Under the pieces are notes generated by a model, which worked only from the letters and a program-made list of their open reading frames with translations, had not been told where the DNA came from and did not search any database. Source: Cydia pomonella (lineage: Eukaryota > Arthropoda > Insecta > Lepidoptera > Tortricidae). From it: a stretch of 64,000 bases of DNA. The position numbers and the translations under genes were made by a program. Numbering within the stretch: position 1 is the stretch's first letter; each line of letters begins with the position of its first letter. Below are positions 1-12,689 of the stretch, piece after piece. The stretch spans positions 10,168,001 through 10,232,000 of the forward strand of contig NC_084703.1 of assembly GCF_033807575.1 (NCBI RefSeq), in the 5' to 3' direction.

Positions 1-931
1 ACGGTAAAGATCTATTATTATAATGGATTTTTAAAAGTATTTGTTTAAGTTAATGTTTTCTTAGTTATAATACCTTATTTTTGTATTTTCTGTAGGTTAT
101 AAATATATCGATTTTATCGATTATCTTTAACTTACGAATATGTTACCCGAATCGAAAAAATTTTTTTGACCACAAAGCTGGTTTTAAAAAAAAGACCCTT
201 AGGACGTAAACGTTTGTGCAGTGATTTATTATAGTTAAATACTTCAGATATACGATGCGAAAAAAATAACTATAAGCATAATTACATTCAAAAAGTGAGT
301 GTAGTTTAAGTGGTAACGAAAGACATATTATAATTGCGTGGTTTTGTTTTTAATTATGTGAATGGATCATACACATTTACATTATATGGGTGCTGTCATG
401 TGTCAAATATGTGATGTTAGAAAAATCTCACTATAGTTAGGTTGATGTCTATCTATATCGTTTCAGTCAGGAATAAATGCCAAACGTACCTACAGTTCAA
501 ACAGAATGGAGGCAACCAGAGAAATATTTTCGAACTTTATCCGCTTTTATTTAGTGATGAAGCGAATTGTTGGTATAAATAAAATTCATTTGACGTTTTC
601 AACTATTATTGAAACCAAGTTAAAAACAAGTCAATATAGCGTAAATGCATTGTGGACGAGTAACGTGTTTTTGATGCAAGTTTTATTTATATTCACATTG
701 TATACAGATTAGGTACTAAATACAGCTTTTTAGCTTATAGACCATCTTTAGAACTATGTTGTATGCATAATTATTAGACCGCAGTTTGACCTCCTTGTAG
801 TGAAGCTCCTAGCATTTAAGAAACTCGATGTTGCCAAGCTGAAAAGTGGTGCCGTTGCCACTACCATCTCCTAGAATTACTCTCTAACATACATTCCACA
901 ACATCGTCGTTGAATCTTTCACAAATAGGAC
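1..931. other. gene-free AT-rich stretch
   Basis: No reading frame here resembles a known protein; the 68-codon frame at 506-712 has no recognisable motif. I see no splice-framed exon, RNA gene or clear inverted repeat. Confidence 0.5.
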
Positions 932-946
932 TTATTTGAGACGAGG

Positions 947-990
947 AGGCCATTTCTCGAACGGTATTAGACATTACTCCGTTAGCTCAG
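947..990 (-). repeat. partial terminal repeat of the 1317-1467 MITE family
   Basis: The segment ggccatttctcgaacgg followed by tattagac matches the inward-reading right terminus of the element at 1317-1467. It abuts the RT fragment, so the RT relic may sit inside a decayed copy of this MITE. Confidence 0.4.
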
Positions 991-1317
991 CGACCCAAAA
1001 TGAGACTTGGCCTCCGACACAAGATAGCGCCACTTTTCTCGGTCCTGTGCGACCTCTCGCCAATTGTCGACTCGAAGCTCCCCCAGATCCGTCTCCACCA
1101 TGTCGCTCCAGCGATACCTAGGGCGTCCGATAGGACGTCCCCCTGCTAGGCGACCCAGGTACGCTCTTTTTACGTTCCGATCTTCGTCGATTCTCTCAAG
1201 GTGGCCCAACCAACGGAGTCTGTGGGCTTTACTTTCTCCCATGATGTTAGGTTCAGCCACTAGGTCTTGAATCTCACGGTTCTTAAAGACTGTCCAGCTT
1301 CCGTCCGGTCTTCGTTT
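982..1317 (-). pseudogene. non-LTR retrotransposon RT C-terminal fragment
   Basis: The minus strand reads open from about 1317 to a TAA at 982-984. It contains the tail found at the C-terminus of many insect non-LTR reverse transcriptases: NREIQDL, then RLRWLGHLERI, RPIGRPRYRW, and finally REKWRYLVSEAKSHFG before the stop. The catalytic RT domain is absent, so this is a 5'-truncated relic. A shorter copy of the same tail lies at 37972-38040. I cannot assign a clade (RTE-like is a guess). Confidence 0.7.
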
Positions 1318-1467
1318 GGGGCCCAGTATCTAACGGCAACTAGCAGCATGTTTTCTTCCTTTAGACATTAGACTAATATTATTAGTCCACGAACTATCTA
1401 GTCGTATGAGTTACCATGGCAACACATTAATAATATTAGACTAATGCCGTTCGAGAAATGGGCCCCA
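1317..1467. mobile_element. MITE, about 151 bp
   Basis: Inverted termini: tggggcccagtatctaacgg on the left matches the complement of the right end, which reads ccgttcgagaaatgggcccc then a. An inner inverted pair (attagactaatattatta) makes most of it palindromic. It has no coding capacity. Superfamily is unassigned because no target duplication is clear. Confidence 0.6.
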
Positions 1468-1594
1468 GCTCTTAGCGTCATAATTTTAATGCACTTCCTT
1501 ATACCTATTGGTATAATTTTGAACAACATTTAATTACCTTTACATTGGCATATTTTATATTAGCAGTATTTTTTTTCTTTTGAGTTTAAAGGAT

Positions 1595-1715
1595 GGCTCA
1601 CGCTAGACCGGGCCGGCACCGGGACGTAGCTTCCGGCGCTTCGTTTTCTATGGAAAGCACCATATGATTACCAATCAGCCGTCATAGAAAAAGGCCGGTC
1701 TATTAGCGTGAGTCC
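1595..1715. mobile_element. MITE, about 121 bp
   Basis: The left end ggctcacgctagaccgg pairs with a right end reading ccggtctattagcgtgagtcc, with a small indel. An inner pair (ttttctatggaaag against gtcatagaaaaa) adds to the fold. No coding content and no target duplication was resolved. Confidence 0.55.
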
Positions 1716-2466
1716 TTTAGATGTTTGAAAAAAAAATGAAAGTAATTGTTTGAAGTGAGACCCTTCCATAATTTTTTCCTCAAACTCACTTATTTCCAAT
1801 AAACCCTTCAAATTTGTTATGCTCATTTCTAAGGAGTTTATACCTATATTATTGTAAAAATGGTCTGGTAACGATTAGATAATCCTTATCCATTTTCCAG
1901 CTGTTAAAACAACGTATGTTTAATTCACATTTAATATTTAACCCAAGTCAGAAAGTTTAATTATCATCAATAATGGAAATCACTGTTGCTGTACCAGATA
2001 AAAAGGTACACAAATTCTAATAAAAGTCGGGTAGTGTAATATAAGTATGTGTGCTGTTTTTTTTTTTTAATTTTTATTAAATAAAGGGGTTTTATCATGT
2101 TTGATGATGTCACCCCCATTGTTACAAATCAAAATCACAATTTTACCGTCGCTTAATTCCTAAATTGACAAGTTTGTACAAATCTTTAGCTGTTTTAGAC
2201 AAAGGGTGTGCTAAAATATCGTTACATGTACCCACATTGAATATATTGATTTTATGCTTAATTATAAAAGCTTGCCTGTCAGCTTCGTTTCGGATGTGTG
2301 CTATGTTAATGCAGCCATTTTGCCGTTGATCAGGTTTTTCAGTAGATATAAAAATGGTAATAAATGTTCCTATGTTTCACATTTCTAAAGGTCGACGGTA
2401 CTTTTGCAAATATCCATAACACAGGCCCTTCAAACCTGTATTTGCAACTTTTTTAAATGAGTAAAT
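1716..2466. other. gene-free stretch
   Basis: AT-rich with homopolymer runs. No coding frame, splice-consistent exon or repeat structure recognised. Confidence 0.5.
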
Positions 2467-2664
2467 CTTAAATAATAGTACATTACGATACAAGTGCGAA
2501 AAATAGGGAGTGTTTCAAATAGACACGAGTTGCGAATTACCTATTCGCACATATATCGTACAACGTTTTACAGTACATATGGCACTTTGAATGTTCGACA
2601 CAGTAACGTAATATGCTAATTTTCGTACTAGTGCGGTAAAGTAGCACCATATGTGCTGTAAATA
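2467..2664 (+). repeat. dispersed repeat family R1, copy A
   Basis: One of four copies in the window (the others at 6381-6618, 16512-16742 and 54957-55178). Shared blocks are gagttgcgaattacctattc, tcgtacaacgttttacagta and the terminal agcaccatatgtgctgtaaa. This copy lacks the internal block containing 'ttaatttatcgacactcg' seen in copies B and D. Confidence 0.75.
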
Positions 2665-2826
2665 ATATTTTAGTGTAAGCGTACGTTAAATTGCTACCAA
2701 TATTAATAAGGTAGTTCAATTACGCTTAGAGTAAGACTTAGAAGAAGATAAGTCCGGTTTGTGAAAAAGGTGTGAAGGATTGTGAAGTGAATGTGATCAA
2801 TTGTAAGTAGGAAATTCAAAGGGCTG

Positions 2827-3246
2827 GTGGGAACAGTAGCACTTTTCATCCTGGCAACATCGGGTAGAAGCCTAGCAACACTAATTAATATAGCTCTTGT
2901 GCACCAAGAGCACTTATGCTCTCAGCATCTTTCCTGTCTACGTTGTTCAGTAAACATCATTAAAAACACTATAATGCCCTACGTACAGAATTCCAACATT
3001 TACTACACAGTTGAATGGGGCTGGGCCAGAAAAAGAAGCGTCAGGATGCCCTTCCGAATCCATTCAAATGAGATGAAACTGTCAGCAATTTGTAGGCAAC
3101 AAATTAACTTTATTAAACAAACAATAGACTTTCTCCAATCACAATCGAATAATCCTAACGTTTACAAACTCTCCAATCCGGAGAAAATGTTACTTCACAA
3201 GATACCCGCTGGTCCAGTCCGCGGCCTTATGGACCATACTCAATAA
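2827..3246 (+). other. unrecognised 139-codon open frame
   Basis: This is the longest frame in the first 5 kb. It opens with GTG (the first ATG is internal). The translation has a mildly hydrophobic N-terminus and many Asn and Gln, with no motif I recognise. No convincing splice sites or start context flank it. It lies next to a Penelope-like relic, so it may be decayed transposon sequence read by chance. I do not call it a gene. Confidence 0.15.
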
Positions 3247-3479
3247 TATTGTAATACCTAACGCAACTCGTTAGTGATTTAAGAACTATCAACGCAGCTA
3301 CTTATTGGCGTGCACTCTTTTATTAGTTTGCTTGACAAGGTCATAGGCGGACTGGCGAGGAATTGTATCAACATGTAGCTACGCGGGTTTGCGAATTACC
3401 TGCACATTATTCACTTATAGTATGTACGCTAGGGTTGTCACTTTACCCATAACACTCACGACATCCGATGGTTTGTGTT

Positions 3480-3741
3480 TGGATGTTTTTTCGTGTGTAT
3501 AAAGACGAAATCCCCTGTCCCTCATTTTGTTTGAAATTTCGATGTTTCCTGGTTTAAATTGCGTCACTTATTTTTCTGCTGAGGTGAAGACGTTCCGTTG
3601 AGAGGACTTTGGGATTGTAGAATTCAATAACGTGGTTCGATCCTGGCTGTAGCAAATGTTCAGCTATCACAAACTTATTTATTTGTCGGTTTTTGACAGC
3701 CGTGATATGTTCCTTAACCTTTTCCGCTATACCTTTGAACA
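3480..3741 (-). pseudogene. Penelope-like retroelement relic, GIY-YIG C-terminal region
   Basis: Read on the minus strand from 3741, about 85 codons stay in one frame with a single TAA. The text includes VKEHITAVKNRQINKFVIAE, HLLQPGSNHVIEF, then LHLSRKISDAI and RKHRNFKQNEGQGISSLYT. This resembles the distal half of the GIY-YIG endonuclease that follows the RT in Penelope-like elements, where His and Glu-containing helices precede a conserved RKH..NF segment. The RT domain is not seen upstream (above 3741), so the copy is truncated and dead. The family is recognised from memory, not from a search. Confidence 0.55.
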
Positions 3742-4104
3742 GTGTTTAGCATAGGACCTAAGAAGTTTATTGAGATAAATTTTGGTTATAAATACAATGA
3801 AAATAATAACCATCCAAAATAATTCGGCCCGCAATGTAAAGCAAGTTTAAAGTAAGTATTTAAAGTAAGTCAACGCTTGTTGGCAGTTACTATAATAAAA
3901 AGCTTGTATCTCATCTCATGTTATCGTAATGTTTGCAGTACATTGCTGTTCGGTAAATTTTCGAAAATTAATTACGGGGTCATAATTAAGTGTCAATTTA
4001 AAAAAATCTTACTTAATGATTACATGGGTAAATTCTATATTTGGTTTAATTTATCGTATTGGATTTTCACGCATATGGGAACTAACAAGCCATAAGCCAC
4101 AAGC

Positions 4105-4166
4105 CACAAGGATATGACGAATCCATAAGGGTTCCGTTTTTTGCCATTTGGCTACGGAACCCTAAA
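4105..4166 (+). repeat. 'agggttccgt' hairpin tail repeat
   Basis: gacgaatccataagggttcc followed by gttttttgccatttggctacggaaccctaa forms a stem (agggttccg with cggaaccct). The same tail occurs at 49185-49275 and, with a variant loop, at 38215-38252. It is a common lepidopteran dispersed repeat end. Confidence 0.65.
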
Positions 4167-4559
4167 AATCCGGCTACTTATAACTTTCTTCGCATTGTTA
4201 CAGTTTTCCTTCAAAATTATTACACCAAACTAAACTTTTGGCTTCTTCCGTTGTCAAAAAGGTGACCCCGTCGGTCCATCAATTTTCAGCCCCGCCATTC
4301 ATTCCAATAATCAAGAATCAAAATTCAAAAGTAAATATTTTGGTGTCTAAACGATGGGACCCTTAGCGGTGAAGCGATTTCAGTTCTAAATGAGGTAGAA
4401 AAATTAAAGACAGAACCCATAGCTGTCGGCTTATCCCTCCTCAAATTCTTGAAAGCGAATTCTTTGTAACAGCGGCCTGCACAAACATAGAACGCACTAT
4501 TATGATTGATAGTTGCACTGTTCCTATAGGCCCTGGAATGAGAATTAAATAAATAAATA

Positions 4560-4790
4560 TTATAGACACATTCTTACACAAATTGACTAAGTCCCATGGT
4601 AAGCCAAGAAGGCTAGTGTTGGGGGGACTCAGACAACGATATATGTAGTAATATACAAATACTTAGCTACATAGAAAACATCCATAACTCAGGAACAAAT
4701 ATCTGTGCTGACCACACAAATAAATGCCCTTATCGGGATTCGAACCCGGGACCATCGGCTTCATAGGCAGGGTCACTACTCACTAAGGCA
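4560..4790 (-). mobile_element. tRNA-derived SINE, minus orientation
   Basis: On the minus strand the head reads gccttagtgagtagtgaccc, followed further on by gtcccgggttcgaatcccga, a tRNA-like B box (GGTTCGAATCC). The body follows, with the 'ccataactcaggaacaaata' block towards the 3' side. A related body fragment without an intact B box lies at 8431-8520. It is not a functional tRNA: no acceptor stem or anticodon arm closes. Confidence 0.65.
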
Positions 4791-5917
4791 AAAAATTGAT
4801 TAATTTGATCAAAGCGATATGACGCCTCTATTAGCCTGGCGGCCCTTAGTGCTCGGCTGAAACAGCGCACGGTAATAATTCTCTATGATAGCCGATACAT
4901 GGAACATGAAAAGGCAATACTTTTATTTAGGTACTATTGATCTTCTATAGGAATCGGCTGTTACCAAAAGCTTTTAAGCGCGCCGTAATAGTATATTTGG
5001 CCGCGTTCGGGGCCCAGCTACCATTAAGTTAATTGGATTCCGTTCGGATCTGCTACAGCCACCGCAAGCTGGGTCAATATTCGTGCCAAAACGTTCATTG
5101 TTTCTCATAATATTACGAGTATAAGCGCATCAATGGCTTGCTTGGAGTTGAGTGAAAAGGGAAGATATTCCTCGTATTGGAATGTAATGCGTGTGCCGAT
5201 ATCCGCATCGTCAAGCGAACTTAATTGCAGTGTTGGCTATTTCTGCCGCTTCTAGAAACGCAAGGTTTTACGTTTGAATATCGACCTTAAGCCAAATGGG
5301 CTTACGAAATTAATGTTCGTTTTTTTATTAACTCTCTCCCCTACTTACGACTAATCAATGCAGAAAGTGCAACACCTACACCTGTATGTATAATGTTAAC
5401 TTAGAAAAAATACTAGTTTTACTGAAATTTGTTTTGTATAATTATTGGAATATTTCACCTAGCGACTTTCCGAAAACTAGTAAAAACGCTTTTTCACCAA
5501 GGCGAAACGCATAACTACTTTTAACTAGGGAAAACGCGTTTTTACTTAAAACGGGTGGCCTACAAAACTGTTAATTTATAAATATAATACGTTAAGTAGC
5601 ATAAAAGCAAGCGCGAATCGCCATCAAATGTAGCTGTTCCAACGTAAGTTGTAATTTAAATATATAAATAAATTTAAAAATAAAACGTAGTCATATTTTA
5701 GTTTTGGTTTCTAAATAAAATTAAACGCTTCTTTTTACCACGTTCACCGAACGTAATTTTAACGTAGTCACAACTTACCTATCCCACTGAAAATTGTTGC
5801 ACGGTTTACAATTTAATCTGGCAAGTAATAAATGGCGGGTTAGAATTCTCATCGTACGTACCTAGTCGTTCACTTTGTTGGCTGATACTGAAATCCGTGA
5901 CCAAAAAAAAGTAGTAG
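4791..5917. other. gene-free stretch with a shared dispersed block
   Basis: No coding region recognised. Positions 5475-5558 are the complement of a block at 33071-33245 (shared core acccgttttaagt, then gcgttttccctagttaaaa), so this is a two-copy dispersed repeat within the window. Confidence 0.45.
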
Positions 5918-5925
5918 CTAATGGC

Positions 5926-7400
5926 TAGGGTTCCTGCTCGAGAATCCTCGAGGCGAGAAATCTCGAGAAATGTATCCTTAGTCGAGACGGGAAAATAACT
6001 CAATGCCTCGAGAACTCGGGAAATAAATCTCTTGTGATAAGTAAAAAGAAAACACGCGTAAGCACGTGACGTGTCTATAGTTTATTTCTTTTGGTAGTTA
6101 AATAAATGTAAATAATGTTTTTTAGATTTTATTATTTTTATTAGAAAAAAGGTAAACAATCTTGACACTGTCTTTTTATTGAAAAACGCTTTTAATAAAC
6201 TAGTAACTATTACTTATGAAAGCAAAATAATGTAAACAATCGTATATGATTTATAATTATTACATATTTTTGTCGACTTATTTTTCAAAAGGGTTATTCA
6301 ATAAAAATACACGTCTAGATCGCTTATCTTCTTTCTAATGCTGAAACACGAATTATAGGGTCATATAATGTAACATTTTATTTTACAGTACATATGGTGA
6401 TATTTTTTGCACTAGTGCGTAAATTAGCATAGTGCGTTACTGTGTCGAACATTTAAAGGGCCATATGTACTGTAAAACGTTGTACGATACATGTGCGAAT
6501 AGGTAATTCGCAACTCGTGTCGATTTAAAACACTCCCTTCGGTCATGTTTTAATTTATCGACACTCGTTTTGAATTTCCTATTTTTCGCACTTGTATCGT
6601 CATGTACTATTATTAAGAAACAAACGGTCATTTACAATAAGCGGTATAATTATAATATTAAAAAATATTACAAATCTAAATTAACATTGATAAATCAAAT
6701 CATCCTGATATATTACTATAAGCAAAATAGCACAATTTAGCTGGCAGATTCATTTTTACGTAGTAAAATTTGTCTAAGTTTGTCACATTGAGTTAAATTA
6801 ATTGACCTGAATATTTTCACCTTATAAAATATCATACTGTGGTTTGCTTACGAGTACATTTTGTTCAATACCTTTAGAAATACACTACAGCATATCACAT
6901 CGACGGCGCGCACGCTTGCACCAATAGTTTTTTTTTTTTATTGTTGAAGTTTTGATTATTAAGTGCTGTTAACGCATCAGCGGTCAAACCAGTTCCAGAG
7001 GGGTGAGGACTGCGGAGTATGACGTCACGAGCGCGGCGACCAATCACCGCGCAAACCACACACGGCTCTCAACTACCGCCTCATACATACCTATCATAAA
7101 TACCTAAATCCTTGTAAAATAGCAAATTAAAATAAGTAAACGTGAAGCAGGAGTTTTCTTGAAGAGTCAACCCCTCAGCTGAGCTGTTCATCAATAACAG
7201 CTCCGACAAGTGCAATTTATGGAAGCTAAATATTTACCATTCCTATGACTCTGATTTGTAATAATGCAAACAAAAGTTAAAATAACATGTGTTTTTTTAA
7301 ACTTTCAAAATTTCTCGAGATACTCGTGAAACTCGAGATATCCTGGTCGAGAATTCCCGTGCCTCGAGAAATAAAAAAGGTCGAGAAACCAGAAACCCTA
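5926..7400. mobile_element. non-autonomous hAT-type DNA transposon, 1475 bp
   Basis: The element is bounded by a perfect 8-bp duplication, ctaatggc at 5918-5925 and at 7401-7408. Its 11-bp termini are tagggttcctg and the complement of cagaaaccccta-type end (cagaaacccta), one mismatch apart. Eight-bp duplications and TAGGG/CAGGG termini are typical of the hAT superfamily. Both subterminal regions (5935-6030 and 7310-7385) carry many ctcgaga motifs in both orientations, likely transposase binding repeats. No transposase-like frame exists inside, so it would depend on a helper in trans. It contains a copy of repeat R1. Confidence 0.8.
6381..6618 (-). repeat. dispersed repeat family R1, copy B (inside the hAT element)
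   Basis: Complement of copy A with all blocks present: terminal ttttacagtacatatgg, then gtacgatacatgtgcgaata, aattcgcaactcgtgtcg, and the distal block ending cgcacttgtatcgt. It lies wholly within the hAT-type element. Confidence 0.75.
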
Positions 7401-7408
7401 CTAATGGC

Positions 7409-10400
7409 TTTTACCGAAATGTACGAAATATTACCCTGACCTCGGAGCGACGGTGTGTAAATTCAGCATGGGCGCTGCCCGGCCGTCAGACCAAGGGCGA
7501 GCGAAAAGCGAGTGTCGATGTATGAAATTGGCGTTGTATGTGTTAAAAGTCATAAAATCTCGTGAACCATCAATCTTTAATAATCGTCGGAGCCTTTATT
7601 TGCCTTAATTTTTAACAGAACTCTAAAAAAGACAAGTTCTTGATATTTATTCGGCCCTTCTGGTATTTTATAAGCGTTATAAGCGGGAAACTCCGTTTGT
7701 TAACTAATTTGTTTGTTTAGAGCCAACTGTTTAAGTACAGTAAACTGCAAAATTGCATGGGCGAATGATTTCATTCATAAAGTGGCCCTGCAATATTGTG
7801 GCTGGGAATTTACAGCAACAACATTTTAACAGCACGCATCTCGTATAAAGTATAGTCAAATAAATTTTTCATCACACTTGCTCGAAAAAGATCTTATTTC
7901 ATGCAGGTGTACTGAAAGACAAAGGCTTATATTGTAAAAACGTTATAACTCCCTAGGGAATTATAACTTTTAATTATGTCATTAATTCATACAAACCAAG
8001 TAGTTACTTTAATGTTTGTTTATGTTTTAAAATATTTAATTTGATTAATTTAATAGCCGTTTAAAATATTTTTACATAATTTTCAATCGTGGCTGAATGC
8101 CACTCGGGTCTTTAATTCCCTCCAGCCTGCGGCTGTCGGGTACGTGGCCGTGGGGTCGCTACATCCCAACAACTCGCCACAAGCTGCCCGTATCAGTATT
8201 ATTATTGAACGTGTAAAACTTCGTGGACTTATGTAGTCTAATGAAATAAATATATTGATACATATATAGATATTTTCCTCTATATCTACACACTTAAAAG
8301 TAAGATAACTATAGCCTTACCATGACACTGCTAACGTGTGCGTACTTACTCTATGTACATCTCGCTCGTACTGGCATATTTTCATATTATGAGACAGTTT
8401 GAGACTGTGTTAAAGATATAGATAAATAGATAAATACTTAAATACATAAAAAATATCCATAACTCAGCAACAAACATCTGTGATGCGCACACAAATAAAT
8501 GCCATTTGAACCCAGGATCATAAATTAGAAACCAGAAATCGTTTATTGCGAACCATGGTACTCATCGTTGCTACAATTAAATTATAGAAACACATGGCAC
8601 CCTTAAAAGGGTATACTTATTGCACGTAGGACTAATGTAATTTTTCTGATTTGAGATTTCAGATTTTTGGCTATGGTTAAAACTTATGTGTCTTAAGTAC
8701 CTAATTTATATTACAAAAAATATATACTTAATCTATGGAGGAGATCACAGTTAGTTTGTTTTTATACGTATATAGTAACTACTTATAATTAATATTTCTT
8801 ATTATGTAAAAATTATATCTCATAAATTCTTGGATAGTGTTATATACTTTTTCTTTCTAAAAATGATTGTAGTTTTAATGTTAAAAGATTGAATTTAGTA
8901 TTGCTCTGAAATGCGGGCCTTTTTTGTACTTTTCTAAGATTCGTTCCGGGTGAATGAGTTTATTATTGCATGCGCTTTTATAGTATTCAAATAGCTCGGT
9001 TTTTTTCTGACAAAAATTTAGATATCTATATATACAGGCAGGGTAGAGTCAATATTTTAAGGCTTATGGAATATGGTTTGCAGCTGTATGTTTGTTCTAT
9101 GTTTTTTAATATACACGACCGACTAGGCTAGGAGGCCGTTAAAGCGAGCGAGATGTACATAAAGTTAGCTACGCAGACGTCACCGAATATATCAGTGTCA
9201 AACTAGTGTTAGCCGTACTGAGTTTACCTATACAATGACTATATTTTGTTTAAAAGCCTGAAAATAAGTCGTTTAGAATCGATATGAGTAAAGTACTAGT
9301 AGGCATAAAGAAATCAAATTGAGTGAAAAATCTTAAAATGCTACATTAATAACAAATGACGTACCTAGACACATTTTAAAATTTCCTTCAAAATTATCAT
9401 CTTATTGGATTCCTATTTTCGGATACGGGATTTAAATACTTTGTTAAGAAGTTTATAAGCGCCGCAACATGGCTCCTCGCCTGAAAACGCTCTTAGCCAT
9501 TATGGCTTTGTTATTCTACCCACGGCAGCCGCTCGATAATCTGTTATTTTATTTGACACTGGAGACGTGACGAGTCGGTGCCGTGCAACATTTTACGATC
9601 AACCTGCAACGGACCACGTCTGGTAATACTATGAAAAATAAACATTTCAGCTGCTCTACGTTCAATAACTAAGCTCTGGTGCTAGATAACAGCCAATATG
9701 CACAAATTAACTGTAGTATACATTTTTATTAAGCGGATTTCATGCTTCAAGCAGCACACAAGGGCTTACTTGTCATGAAGACCAACCCTTAAACATCAGC
9801 TCGGGTGCGACTCTATTTTTGATTTGAGATAAGCAAACTTCTATATCACCGAGACGCCCAGGGGACACTTTGTCTCGGAATATTTGATAATCTCTCGTCG
9901 CTATTGCGACCAGCCCCAGTAAAGCGAGCAATAAAAAAAGTAACTTATTATATTTTCTAAAGATGTATATTTTCTAATATTAATTCATTGTAACCTTTTG
10001 CCCAGATATTGTTTGCGGTTTTAACCAAAAATATAAGTCGACCTTTCATGTCTCGTAATTACCTTACCTCTTCAAAAAAGGGAGCCACGATGTGCCCTCC
10101 TGGCGTACAACACAAACCTTTTAAGGAATGAGGAAACAATAAAACAGGTAGAAGGTGTTGAACCATTTTGTTTACACGCCTCGCCGGCGTTACGTATAAA
10201 AGAGTCTGCGGTGCCTGTACTCACTGCCGTCCCGTATAACTCGCTAACTAAGACAAATTTAGCAAAAGGTCCGAAGATGGACCCTTCCCTCAATTAAGCA
10301 ATTACGTGCGGTTAACCCTTTGGAAATTCAATAAGCGATTACTATAAAAGTAAATGGCATTACCTAAAAATGAAGGAATAAAAAGAAATCTTAATTAGCT

Positions 10401-12689
10401 GAGACAACGTTCTGAAAAATGAATTAAGTGAAACCTTCCTAAGGGGTCCCAGTAAAATGATATTAAATGTCTCGACCGTACTTGAGTTTCCTTTCCCTGT
10501 AGGTATTTTAACGTAGGCGCAAATATTTAACAAGTTAGTGAGTTTTTGTTCCTCATTTTTATGATATCTGTGACCTTAATCCACCCAGAAAGCTAGTCCA
10601 ATTAATTACTGTCAGGTTAGTGATATGGGTTAATACCACATTATGGTTAAATAAAGTATTTTTAATACCCTACTCAATTTTTCCTAATACATCAGGAATG
10701 CAATAAATAAGGTACCTAAAGTAACTGTCGCGTAAAGTTAATTAAGGTCTTTGGAACTCTACATTTAAGAACATAAAAATATAATCCTGCAATTCTGAGA
10801 ACGAAAGAAGCTGAATATTAATATGAAACTCATTTAGAGATAAAACTTTTCGGCTTAGTGTGGTAGAATTGTCAACAGCCCTTTACAAGCCACGATTCTA
10901 CCATACCTTATTATATTTAGCTAAAAGTTTTAAAAACCTCTTGAAAACTTTTAGCTAAATATAATTATTATAAACTTGTTAAACTGCCTACTTAGGGACA
11001 TTATTTGAGTTATTAAATTTTTTTTTCAATCGTGAGTTTATGTACTCGTATTACAAAACCTTGTTGTAGGGTTTGTAATATTTATTACATATTTATTTAT
11101 TTCTATCCTAAAGATTATGCGGAGTACTTAAATTATTGTTTAATTAATATTTCATTGAATTCAATTACTTGGATAAGAAGGATGACGGCTAACTAAAGCT
11201 ACCGATTTTATGAAAATTTTAACTCGAGTAATAAAACCTTTTAGCGTCGAACTCAATTAGACTTTCGTTCATATTTTTTCAGTAAAGTTCAGTATTTGAT
11301 TCGATCGCGTATACCCTGTTATATCCACTGCCATAGCTTGTCCTGAAACCAATAAAATGTAATAACGCGTCAGATCTATTAGCTTCCACTGAGTCAACAG
11401 GAAGTGGTAACGATATTACTGATATTGTGAGATTGTGACCAATAACGACGCCTTCCTCGCAGCTGTAACACAATAACTATCCGCTTTATAGCTCTAATCT
11501 ACCCTATTATACAATATCGTATCATCGGAACATTCATTGTTTTCTTATTTGTTATGACTATTACGCTGCGTAAATAAAGCTTTATTGTTTCTATTAGATT
11601 GAATTAGGTTTATGATAGTAATTAATTAACGTAGGTATACGTTATTGAATATTTAAATGGTTGAATGTAAAAACAAGTTCGAAAATATCTACCTATATAA
11701 GTTTGTCCGTGGTGTGAGTGAACGTATATAAAAAAACTTTATGATCAAGTACTTAAAATACTAACTATTTTTTTATAGTTTTGTTTCAATTATATTTTAA
11801 TGTAGACTTATTTTTATTTTCGTGTGGAATAGAGATGCATATATTAGGTTTCATTCAAATTCCACTTTATAAATCCTCCACTAATGATTAAAAATGTATA
11901 ACTGCCCATGTTTTGTGGCTAAAGAAGATGTCATATTATTAACAGAAATCTACTTAGTTTTAGTCAAATTTCGGTGAAACGTATAAATCATTATATTCCA
12001 GACATGTTGCATTATCATCATAATGCACGTCAAGTGGATGTGAACTGTCGTTGTCAACCTATAGTACACTTTGTTACTTAACGTAATTGACATCTTGTGT
12101 TGTAGCTGATAATGGATAGCTCTACTGACCTGAAATCTATAAGCTAAAAAGGCTAATGGCGTTATTCTTACACGCCTGTTAAGTCTAAAAAAACCCTGTG
12201 ATAATCATTTGTCTTTATCCGTCATTTTGACATTTGTGGTCTTTAGAACGGGACAAAATATAACAAAGTTGTGTTAAACTTTATAAATACGAGGGTTAGT
12301 ATATTACTAAAGAAACCGAAAAAAAATAGTTATATAATTATAAAACCGATCTTGATGTTTATCAAACAAATTTCGAAAACAAGGAAAAATAAAACACTTA
12401 GTTGGACTTGAACTTACTATATCGGTACGCTTTACTGGGTCTACAATACAAACCAATAAACTATAAGTCAAGTCACCGAGAGTTCTCAATGTGTTCGATG
12501 TGCAATCCTTGTTTGATTTACGGCCGTTGATTTATAAACAGCCTCCAAGCCTAGTTCATAGAGACCCTGCCTAATCTTCTTCGAATTACAATACCTTCGC
12601 AAAATTGTACTCGTAATATGTATGTATGACAAACCTGCAGTAACCCGCGCACATTGATCAATAAAATAGTAGTTTATGTGACTGCTACA
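7409..12689. other. gene-free stretch with minor repeats
   Basis: No host coding sequence recognised. Minor items: a minus-strand SINE body fragment at 8431-8520 related to 4560-4790; two related segments near 8325-8350 and 9140-9200 sharing 'atgtacatctcgctcg' in opposite orientation; and a hairpin at 10911-10964. The small frames here have no motifs. Confidence 0.45.
10911..10964. repeat. perfect hairpin, 20-bp arms
   Basis: ttatatttagctaaaagttt and its exact complement at 10945-10964 are separated by 14 nt. A weaker pair (tggtagaat with attctacca) sits just left at 10861-10902. Probably a small palindromic element. Confidence 0.55.
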
